Assembly (NCBI GenBank): GCA_016719485.1
Contig: JADJZB010000031.1
Span: forward strand, 1-64,000
Length of the DNA stretch: 64,000 bases
Direction: 5' to 3'
DNA from: Holophagales bacterium
Lineage (GTDB): Bacteria > Acidobacteriota > Thermoanaerobaculia > UBA5066
The notes beneath the pieces are model-generated. The model worked only from the letters and a program-made list of their open reading frames with translations. It was not told where the DNA came from and ran no database searches. This document shows, piece after piece, positions 7,955-14,089 of this stretch. The translations under genes were made by a program, and so were the position numbers. Each line of letters opens with the position of its first letter. Positions within the stretch are counted from its first letter, which is position 1.

Positions 7955-8650
7955 GTGACAGTCCCAATGTCCGAAGAGATCACTGTTCACGCCACCACAG
8001 GAACCGTGGAGGTCAAGGGCGCCGATTTCGACTCCCTGCTTCGAATCGGCAGCACGCTAGTGGCGTATCAGTGGCGGGACTTGGAGGGCAGCGTTGCGCA
8101 GTACCTCATCCAGCGCGCATCTGCAGAACCCCTGCTGGACGTTCTCGCCTTTCGGCACTCTGTCGAGACGTGGCCGACATCCGGGACGTCGTTGTCCGGT
8201 CATTTCTCGCAAGTAGTGTCTCTCCTGGCGCCTGGACGCTACCGATTGGCGGTGAGCGACGCATGGCAGGACGTCGAGTATGTCGCCCTTGATCCGACTG
8301 ACTGTGGCGAACGGGCTTTCAAACACTTCTACGCAGGATGCGGCGCCCTAGTCGCCACGCAGTCGTCAACGACGATTCGCGCGAGCCTAGTCCGCGACTA
8401 CGTGAACCAGATCGAGGCCGGCCATCGGCCCCTCGTGATCACGATCGCGGCGTTTGAGGGGTGGTCGGAGTTCATACTTGATGGCCACCACAAAGTCCTG
8501 GCGTACCTGCAACTGAGGCTTCCCATTCCGCGGCTCTCAATCGTTCGCCTGGGCGCCCCGGTCCTGAGAACGGAAGCCCTGTCGGCGGTGCCCCTGTTCC
8601 ATCCACTGCGTTGTCACCTCGAAGAGAACAAGGACGTCCCCGAATCGTGA
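7955..8650 (+). CDS. Cassette-encoded hypothetical protein with LDGHHK motif
   Basis: 231 residues from GTG 7955, eight bases after a strong AGGAGG that is partly the attC core itself. There is no signal peptide or membrane segment. The first 120 residues look beta-rich (YRLAVSDAWQDVEYV). Near residue 190 lies SEFILDGHHKVLAYL, which resembles the DGHHR strand-turn of ParB/sulfiredoxin-like domains. That link is tentative because no other ParB motif is clear. It ends 27 bases before the attC core, which is split by an IS. The function is unknown; a nucleotide- or metal-dependent enzyme is possible. Confidence 0.7.
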   Translation: MTVPMSEEITVHATTGTVEVKGADFDSLLRIGSTLVAYQWRDLEGSVAQYLIQRASAEPLLDVLAFRHSVETWPTSGTSLSGHFSQVVSLLAPGRYRLAVSDAWQDVEYVALDPTDCGERAFKHFYAGCGALVATQSSTTIRASLVRDYVNQIEAGHRPLVITIAAFEGWSEFILDGHHKVLAYLQLRLPIPRLSIVRLGAPVLRTEALSAVPLFHPLRCHLEENKDVPES

Positions 8651-8677
8651 AGCCCTATCCCGCTGGCAGCGCGCCTC

Positions 8678-10113
8678 CTAAGAGCCCGTGGCATAAGCCC
8701 GTTTTCGAATCCACAGGCCTGAGCTGGCTTGGTTGAACTCGACGGGTCGCTCCTGGGCGCTGCAGAAGCGGCGGCCGGCCAGCGGGCGCGAGTAGGACGC
8801 GAGTCGCGCGTGGAGGAGACGACAGATGAAAAGAATGGCCGCCAGAGCTTCCCGAAGACGGCTCTGCAGGCCTCGCGGCGTTCCCATTCCGAGCAGCGCC
8901 CGCAGGATGACGCTCAGATTCGCCGCCGCGACGTTACGACTGGACCTTCTTCGTGACCTCTCGTCTCCCTCGCACGAAGACCCGTGCAAGCCCACCCGTC
9001 CGTTTCAGATGGGCGAATCCTCGCTCCGGGAACTCCGCTCGCAGTTTCTGGAGCTGCCTGCCTCGACGGCTGCGGGACCGTCGGCGATTGCCGTAGAGAG
9101 CGCGCTTCCGACGAGTAACGCATTCTTCTCCGTCTCGACGCCTCTGCTTCGTCCAGTTTCTCCGCCCCCTCTTCGGCTCGGCGACGTAACCCCGGAAGCC
9201 CTTCTCATCGAGGGTCTCCAGGACAGCGTCGGCGTGATACCCGCGATCGAGGACGACCTCGCGGATCCCTCCCTCGACTCCCGCGTTCATGACCGTCTCG
9301 TCCGCGGAACGCAGCGTCTTTCCGACCGTCGCAGGGTCTCCCTGATCGGCCAGGTGGACTTCGGCCGCCACCGTGATGCGGCTCTGGATATCCATCGCGT
9401 CCTCGACCTTGTAGGCCATGCGGGTCCGACCGTCCTTCATCCGCGCGATGCGCGTGAGTGTCGGTCTTGCTCTTCCAGTCCTTGTTCGAAACCTTCTTCC
9501 CGCGCCGCTTCCGGTCGATCCGCTGGAGATCCTGCGGTGTGGGGTTCTCGATCCCCTCGGCCTTCGCCAGCTTCTTCAGGTAGTCCTGGTACGTCGCTCC
9601 ATCGGCCTTTCGCACGATCGACTTCATGGCCGCGTTCGCTTCCATCGTCGTCGAGTCGATCGCGATCCGTCGCCCCTTCAGGATCTTCTCTTCACGGGCC
9701 ACCCCGACCACCCACTCGAACACCTCCCGGTGCAGCTTCTCCGGGAGGTTTCGCCTCCACCGCGACAGCGTCGAGTGATCCGGCGTCTCCTGCGTCAGTT
9801 CGTACCCCAGGAACTCTCTCAGCGACATGGAGTCGGCGCACCGCCAGGCGATCCCGCGCTCGGAAGAAAGCCCTTCGAAGTAGCCCACCATCGACATCCG
9901 GAAATAGACCCCGGGCGCGACCGAAGGACGCCCCATGCCGTTGGAGAAGATCCCGCTCTTCTCGACCAGCCCCTCCACGAACCCGTCGAAGCCATGACGC
10001 CGAAACAGCTGATTCAGGGCCCTGTAGAACACGTGGCCTTCGCTCCGCGCTATGTCGGAAACCGCCACCCACAGCGTGTCCTGTCGCTCCCGCTCCTTCC
10101 GTCCCATCGCCAT
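8678..10113 (-). pseudogene. IS1182-like (IS5-superfamily) transposase, frame-shifted
   Basis: The protein can be followed through three frames. The N-terminal DUF772-type region starts at 10113 (MAMGRKERER, then ETPDHSTLSRWR). The DDE domain begins RIAIDSTTMEANAAMK (first Asp). A break near 9440 leads to MAYKVEDAMDIQSR and VVLDRGYHADAVLETL (second Asp), and after another break near 8940 the C-terminal part ALLGMGTPRGLQSRLREAL follows. At least two indels disrupt it, one apparently of two bases (near 9445). The last stop codon is created by the left junction. It is not expected to be active unless the breaks are sequencing errors. Confidence 0.8.
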
Positions 10114-10199
10114 CGACCGTCACCCCGCGTCAGCTTGTCGCCGTGCCGAAATCGAAGCACGGGACGTGCCGCCAGAGCGCTGACTTTTGCCACGGGCTG
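8682..10199 (-). mobile_element. IS1182-like insertion sequence in an attC core (1518 bp)
   Basis: The terminal inverted repeats AGCCCGTGGCATAAG (from 8683, plus strand) and AGCCCGTGGCAAAAG (from 10198, minus strand) bound the element. CTAA is found on both sides (8678-8681 and 10200-10203) and is the inferred target duplication. Removing the element and one CTAA restores CTCCTAACCCAGCATG, an intact attC R'' region. The IS therefore inserted exactly in the core site of the attC that ends at 10253. Confidence 0.8.
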
Positions 10200-10253
10200 C
10201 TAACCCAGCATGCAGCGGACTCGCTATGCTCGCCGCTGATGCCACGGTTAGGC
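10200..10253 (+). repeat. attC recombination site 2 (R'' core split by an IS)
   Basis: The right part is complete: CTAACCCAGCATGCAGC, mirror arm GCTCGCCGCTGATGCC and R' GTTAGGC at 10247-10253. The first bases of R'' (TC, giving TCCTAAC) lie at 8676-8677 on the other side of the IS1182-like element. Confidence 0.88.
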
Positions 10254-10326
10254 AGCACCGATCCATACGATTACCCATGGCCAGTCCGTCGCTTACGAGT
10301 CAGGCCAGCGACACGAGATCGAACTC

Positions 10327-10608
10327 GTGCTCACCGCGCTTAGCGACGCGGGTATTCCCGCAACCGACGTCTACTACTCCGACACCGGCGAAGCGCCAAC
10401 GCCCGGCCAGACATCGTTCACGCTCTGGCTCGTCCTCGTGCCCACCGAAGTCCTTTCCGCAGCTCGTTCCGTCATCGCACCCCTGCCCGGTGTCCCGCAC
10501 TGCGCCGGTTGCTCCCGTTGCGCCGGCTTCCGTCCGGTCGCCCTCATCGTCCTCGCACTCGTCGCGGCTTTCCTGCTTCTCCTGGTCTCATTTCTTGCGC
10601 GCGCCTAG
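10327..10608 (+). CDS. Small cassette protein, DUF2007-like with C-terminal membrane helix
   Basis: 93 residues from GTG 10327. The same frame extends upstream through a plausible protein (AYESGQRHEIELVL) to about 10261 but offers no standard start there, so the true start may be a rare codon or be hidden by an indel. An N-terminal alpha/beta unit (LTALSDAGIPATDVYY, then FTLWLVLVPTEVLSAAR) resembles DUF2007-type signal-transducer domains. It is followed by a two-cysteine linker (HCAGCSRCAG) and a hydrophobic helix (ALIVLALVAAFLLLLV). The role is unknown. It is the gene of the cassette between attC 2 and attC 3; the 140 bases after it hold nothing obvious. Confidence 0.5.
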   Translation: MLTALSDAGIPATDVYYSDTGEAPTPGQTSFTLWLVLVPTEVLSAARSVIAPLPGVPHCAGCSRCAGFRPVALIVLALVAAFLLLLVSFLARA

Positions 10609-10748
10609 CATCCCCTTCGCACATTCCTCACTCCTGAATCGCCAGTCGGCTGCCGTTCGATCCGCCACCGCCGCGTGCCCCGAACCTGAAGGCCGTCATC
10701 TCTCCGGCATTTGTCAGTCGCGCCAGCCCCCGTCAACACTGGGTGCAG

Positions 10749-10815
10749 CCCTAACCCGGCGTGCAGTGGACTCGCACAGCTTCGCTGTGCTCGCCACCGA
10801 CGCCCACGGTTAGAC
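10749..10815 (+). repeat. attC recombination site 3 (67 bp)
   Basis: CCCTAAC (10749-10755) pairs with R' GTTAGAC (10809-10815). The central stem is longer than in its neighbours because of the extra palindrome GCACAGCTTCGCTGTGC. The exchange point is predicted after G10809. Confidence 0.88.
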
Positions 10816-10830
10816 ACCATCATCAAACAC

Positions 10831-11589
10831 ATGAAAGTCGCGCTCCTTCTTCTCGCCAACGGCCGTCCTCGGTCGCTCCGCCGCCGCATGCGCAACAATC
10901 GCCTTACCGCCGGCGCGCGTGCCCGACGACACCGTGGCATTCGAGGGTCGTCGTCGGCTATTCAGAGTCTGCCGGTCCCATTCTCGGGGCGGCGCAAGTA
11001 CCCGGTTTGGCGGTGCGCGTCGTAACACCCGTGCTCGCATCCCGCGCAAGCTCCTCTGTCGAGGTGTATCTCTTCGGCAGCGCTCCCGACTGCAGCCCGT
11101 CGGCACGGCGCCTCGCCGATCTCCGGGACCAGTATCCCGTTGGAATTGCGGTAACAGTCATCGGTCGATCATCAGACTCTCGCGCTCCGAGCGCTCGGCC
11201 TTCCGTCGTCGTCTCCATGGCCGACGAATGGGGTCACGTCGCGGCTGTGCCGGCGGCTCCTCCCCGCACCGTGGACGGCGCTCTCGACTTCAGCGCCTTC
11301 GCACAGCAGCACGAGGAGCAACCGTCGCAGGGCTTCTCGTTGCCCCTCGCCTGGCGTAACGCTCACAGAGGCTGGTACGAGGACTTCGAGTACCTTCGTT
11401 GCCTTGTTCTGCTCCGCGGCTGCATGACGATTCAAGCAGGTAGCTCTGCTCGAGAACCTCAAGTCGTATTCACGCCTCGGCCATCTAACCTCCGACTGGA
11501 CGAGAGAGACATACCGACACGTGGTCGCGAGCGCCCGTCTACCTCGCCCCCTCGTGAAGCGTCTCCTGACCTCTCCAGACCGGCCATAG
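10831..11589 (+). pseudogene. Cassette-encoded secreted protein, three frame breaks
   Basis: Joining frames gives a protein of about 250 residues. A Sec-type signal starts at ATG 10831 (MKVALLLLA) and continues one frame over (TAVLGRSAAACA). A mature domain follows (RVVVGYSESAGPILG, SSVEVYLFGSAPDC, RPSVVVSMADEWGHV) and a C-terminal helix (AVALLENLKSYSRLGH) ends at TAG 11587-11589. Breaks are near 10858, 10948 and 11441. No known family is recognised. The AAACA end of the signal could be a lipoprotein or ordinary cleavage site. It fills the cassette closed by attC 4. Confidence 0.5.
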
Positions 11590-11619
11590 GTCCGCCATGC
11601 CTGCCATCTCGGCAGTGGT

Positions 11620-11676
11620 GTCTAACCCGGCATGCAGCGGACTTCGCTTCGCTCGCCGCTGATGCCACGGTTAGGC
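11620..11676 (+). repeat. attC recombination site 4 (57 bp)
   Basis: R'' GTCTAAC (11620-11626) and R' GTTAGGC (11670-11676) both fit the consensus cores exactly. The arms CGGCATGCAGCGGACTTCGC and GCTCGCCGCTGATGCC form the stem. Exchange is predicted after G11670. Confidence 0.92.
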
Positions 11677-11709
11677 CACGGTGGGCAGGTCTCCGGCATA
11701 TTCGACTCG

Positions 11710-11730
11710 TAGTAACGGCGTCCGTTACTA
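11710..11730. promoter_or_regulatory. Palindromic operator upstream of higBA
   Basis: A perfect 9-3-9 inverted repeat, TAGTAACGG-CGT-CCGTTACTA, ends nine bases before the higB GTG. Antitoxins of this family bind such palindromes with their helix-turn-helix to repress their own promoter. Its position implies that the cassette carries its own regulated promoter. Confidence 0.75.
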
Positions 11731-11739
11731 TTCCGGCGC

Positions 11740-12024
11740 GTGATCCGCACCTTCCGCGACCCCGACACGGAAGCGCTCTTTCAACGTCGCCGCCCGCGTC
11801 GTCTGCCCGCCAGCCTTCAACGCGTCGCGCTTCGGAAACTCGTCATCCTCGATGCGGCCGACTCCCTCGCCGACCTGCGCGTTCCGCCCGGCAATCGGCT
11901 CGAGCCTCTCAGGGGCGATCGTGCTGGCCAGCACAGCATCCGCATCAACGATCAGTGGCGCATCTGCTTCGTCTGGTGCGCCACCGATGCCTTCGACGTC
12001 GAGATCGTCGACTACCACTCGTAG
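11740..12024 (+). CDS. higB: HigB-type (RelE superfamily) mRNA interferase toxin
   Basis: 94 residues from GTG 11740, just after the palindromic operator. The signature NRLEPLRGDRAGQHSIRINDQWRIC, abbreviated here as NRLEPLRGDRAG followed by IRINDQWRICFVW, is diagnostic of HigB toxins, ribosome-dependent endoribonucleases. The toxin gene precedes the antitoxin gene, the usual higBA order, and higA starts on the base after the higB stop. Toxin-antitoxin pairs are common in integron arrays, where they help prevent cassette loss. Confidence 0.93.
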   Translation: MIRTFRDPDTEALFQRRRPRRLPASLQRVALRKLVILDAADSLADLRVPPGNRLEPLRGDRAGQHSIRINDQWRICFVWCATDAFDVEIVDYHS

Positions 12025-12333
12025 GTGACCGCCGTGGCAAAGCTCGCACCCATTCATCCTGGCGAAGTCCTCCTGGCCGAGTTCCTCGAGCCTCACGGTC
12101 TCAGCCAGTACCGCCTGGCCAAGGACATTCGTGTTCCCGCTCGGCGTGTCAACGAGATCGTCCTCGGTAAGCGCGGCATCACCGCTGACACGGCTCTTCG
12201 GCTCTCGCGGTACTTCGGCACCTCCGAGCGCTTCTGGCTCAACCTCCAGGTTCGATTCGAACTCGAGACCGAGCGCGACCGCACCGGGGCACGCATCGCT
12301 CATGAGGTTCCGGTCCTGTCGAAGGCCAGTTGA
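12025..12333 (+). CDS. higA: HigA-type antitoxin (XRE helix-turn-helix)
   Basis: 102 residues from GTG 12025 (a second GTG at 12034 is possible). The sequence HPGEVLLAEFLEPHGLSQYR, with helices LAKDIRVPARRVNEI and LGKRGITADTALRLSRYFG, is the standard HigA HTH fold that binds the operator, and SERFWLNLQ follows. It neutralises HigB and represses the pair. It ends seven bases before attC 5. Confidence 0.93.
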   Translation: MTAVAKLAPIHPGEVLLAEFLEPHGLSQYRLAKDIRVPARRVNEIVLGKRGITADTALRLSRYFGTSERFWLNLQVRFELETERDRTGARIAHEVPVLSKAS

Positions 12334-12339
12334 GCCGTG

Positions 12340-12396
12340 CCCTAACCCGGCTTGCAGCGGACTTCGCTTTGCTCGCCGCTGAGGCCCCGGTTAGGC
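12340..12396 (+). repeat. attC recombination site 5 (57 bp)
   Basis: CCCTAAC (12340-12346) and R' GTTAGGC (12390-12396) flank arms CGGCTTGCAGCGGACTTCGC and GCTCGCCGCTGAGGCC. Compensating differences from the other sites keep most of the stem. Confidence 0.9.
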
Positions 12397-12441
12397 CTCG
12401 GCACGCTACGATCTGGCGTCTTCACCACTGAGGAGGCTCAC

Positions 12442-12828
12442 ATGCGAAGAGTCACTGGCATCGGGGGCATCTTCTTCAAGGCCCAGGATCCCGGGGCCCT
12501 GCGCACCTGGTACAAGGAACACCTCGGGGTCGACGTTCAAGCATGGGGCGGCGCAGTATTTCCGTGGACCGACGCCGATGGCAACCCCGTACCGGGCACC
12601 ACGGCCTGGAACATTACAGGCTCCAGTAGCGACGACTTTGCCCCAAGCACGTCACCGTTCATGGTCAACTATCGCGTCACTGACCTCCATGGCCTCCTTG
12701 CCGCCCTCCGCGCCGAAGGCTGCAACGTTCTCGACAAGGTCGACGAATCGGAGTTCGGTCGCTTTGGCTGGGTCCTCGATCCCGAAGGCAACAAGATCGA
12801 ACTCTGGGAACCACCGGCGGGCCAATAG
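12442..12828 (+). CDS. VOC-superfamily (glyoxalase-like) protein
   Basis: 128 residues from ATG 12442 behind a good GAGGAGG. The N-terminal beta-alpha unit (IGGIFFKAQDPGALRTWYKE) and the C-terminal WVLDPEGNKIELWEP are the classic ends of the vicinal-oxygen-chelate fold, with the last Glu a likely metal ligand. Members include glyoxalases, fosfomycin and bleomycin resistance proteins and isomerases, and the substrate cannot be read here. It is the last cassette gene, followed by a half attC. Confidence 0.85.
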   Translation: MRRVTGIGGIFFKAQDPGALRTWYKEHLGVDVQAWGGAVFPWTDADGNPVPGTTAWNITGSSSDDFAPSTSPFMVNYRVTDLHGLLAALRAEGCNVLDKVDESEFGRFGWVLDPEGNKIELWEPPAGQ

Positions 12829-12859
12829 GCCGGCACGCCGAAGGTCATCGCCGCCCGAG

Positions 12860-12893
12860 GCCTGACCCCGGCATGCAGCGGGCTTCGCTCGCG
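12860..12893 (+). repeat. Truncated attC site 6 (left half), right end of the array
   Basis: GCCTGACCCCGGCATGCAGC and the following GGGCTTCGCTCGCG match the left half of the other attC sites. The second arm and the R' core are missing; the sequence changes at 12893 to what looks like a chromosomal coding fragment. This marks the decayed right boundary of the array. Confidence 0.75.
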
Positions 12894-13021
12894 ATACGGC
12901 CTCGGCCGTCGTGGCGAACGGGGACAGGATCGAGCTCCCCGCGTTCGTCCGGACGTCCGTCGACCCGATCTTCGAGCCCCTCGGCCGACTTCGTTCGCGG
13001 ATCTCCGACTCAGGGCGCTAG
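12893..13021 (+). pseudogene. C-terminal remnant of an unidentified gene at the array boundary
   Basis: From the point where attC homology stops, one plus-strand frame reads DTASAVVANGDRIELPAFVR and continues to a stop at 13019-13021, with no start codon. The composition is protein-like. It is probably the tail of a gene cut by an ancient cassette-array rearrangement. No family is recognised in 42 residues. Confidence 0.35.
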
Positions 13022-14067
13022 GGATCGTCGTAAAACGTCCGGGCGAGCACCCTTCCCTTCTTCGTCCGCAGGGTGAGCTCGATGGCGTGGCGGCCCGGAG
13101 GACGTTCGGGACGGGCGAAGAGGACGACGTACCGCCCCTCGATGGCGCGGAAAGCGAGATCGAGGGCCTGGGCCGAGAAGACGTGGGTCTTCGCGTAGGT
13201 GCCGCCGGTCAGGTCGGCGAGCTGCATGAGCGTCCCTTCCAGGGTGTGCCAGTCGGCGTCGGAGACGTCGAGGGTGAAGACGTTGACGCGCGCCTGCTGG
13301 AGGGCGTTGACGGCGAGGGCGTGCCACCTCCACTCCGTCGGCTGCCGGTTCACGTGGAGCCCCCAGCCGAGGAAAAACATCACCTTGCCGCCGGGGATCT
13401 TCTGCAGCGCCTGGGCCAGAACGAACAGTCCCTTCTCGACGGTGGCCGACTTGCGCGCGGCATTCACGTCGAAGTGGGCGGCGAGTGAGGGAAACGGGTT
13501 CGGGGGAGGCGGCTCGGGAGCGCCGCCGATCTTGAGGGTGTCGAAGAGCGCACGGTGAATGGCCGCCCGGTTGTCCGTGAAGTCGAGGCGAAGCTTGAGG
13601 TGGGAGTCGTACGAGACGACGGCCACACGATCCGTCGGGAGCAGGCGGTCGAGGAAGGCGACCATCTCGTTCGCCATCCGCATGAGCCCCTTCGTCCGGT
13701 AGCGGCCGAAGTCGGCCTGAAAGAAGAGGACGATGAGCCGCCCCTCGGGAAACTCCGGCGTCCCCGGCTCCCCGACGGCGTCCGGCGCCCTCGGCGGCAG
13801 CTCGGAACGGGCCGCCGGGATGAACTCGACGTCTTCGACCGGCACCTCCTCACCACCGACGAGAAGGAGGAAATCGGCAGGTGTCAGGTCGAGGAGGGCG
13901 CCCCCCCGCGGACCCAGGACGTAGGCGTCGACGAGGACCTTCTCGACGGCAGCCTTCGCCGATATGCCTCCCTTCCGCGACGGCTCCTGCGGGCCGGCGA
14001 GAACCGCGAGATGGCTCCCGAACCAGAGCAGGAGCCCGGCGAGAATGGCGCGTCTCACGGCGTCCAT
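13018..14067 (-). CDS. Secreted VWFA-related acidobacterial-type protein
   Basis: 349 residues from ATG 14067. Upstream in-frame codons lie inside recD2, and MDAVRRAILAGLLLWFG is a proper signal peptide ending LAVLAGP. The pattern YVLGPRGGALLDLTPADFLL, then RLIVLFFQADFGRYR, VAVVSYDSHLKLRLDFT and GGTYAKTHVFSAQALDLAFR, is the VWFA-related domain typical of Acidobacteria. The MIDAS motif is degenerate (FFQADFG in place of DxSxS). It is presumably exported and adhesive or structural. It is divergent from recD2 with 22 bases between starts. Confidence 0.82.
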   Translation of the reverse strand: MDAVRRAILAGLLLWFGSHLAVLAGPQEPSRKGGISAKAAVEKVLVDAYVLGPRGGALLDLTPADFLLLVGGEEVPVEDVEFIPAARSELPPRAPDAVGEPGTPEFPEGRLIVLFFQADFGRYRTKGLMRMANEMVAFLDRLLPTDRVAVVSYDSHLKLRLDFTDNRAAIHRALFDTLKIGGAPEPPPPNPFPSLAAHFDVNAARKSATVEKGLFVLAQALQKIPGGKVMFFLGWGLHVNRQPTEWRWHALAVNALQQARVNVFTLDVSDADWHTLEGTLMQLADLTGGTYAKTHVFSAQALDLAFRAIEGRYVVLFARPERPPGRHAIELTLRTKKGRVLARTFYDDP

Positions 14068-14089
14068 TCTGCGGCTACGATGCCTCCGC

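Larger units (their letters stand above)
4068..12893 (+). mobile_element. Integron gene-cassette array without integrase in the window
   Basis: Closely similar attC sites punctuate this stretch at 4068-4113 (left part lost to the introns), 7891-7947, 10200-10253, 10749-10815, 11620-11676, 12340-12396 and 12860-12893 (left half only). All have the R'' core (consensus RYYYAAC) on the left and the R' core GTTAG on the right, so cassettes read rightward and the attI/integrase side would be to the left of position 1. Short cassette genes lie on the plus strand just upstream of each attC, as expected. Two IS elements and two group II introns have invaded the array. The uniform attC type argues for a chromosomal (sedentary) array or an integrase-less cluster derived from one. 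Confidence 0.85.

Noticed and set aside
4068..12893. CRISPR array
   Set aside because: The repeats are 0.5 to 4 kb apart, are themselves hairpins with integrase-type core sites, and are separated by genes rather than short uniform spacers; no cas gene is present.
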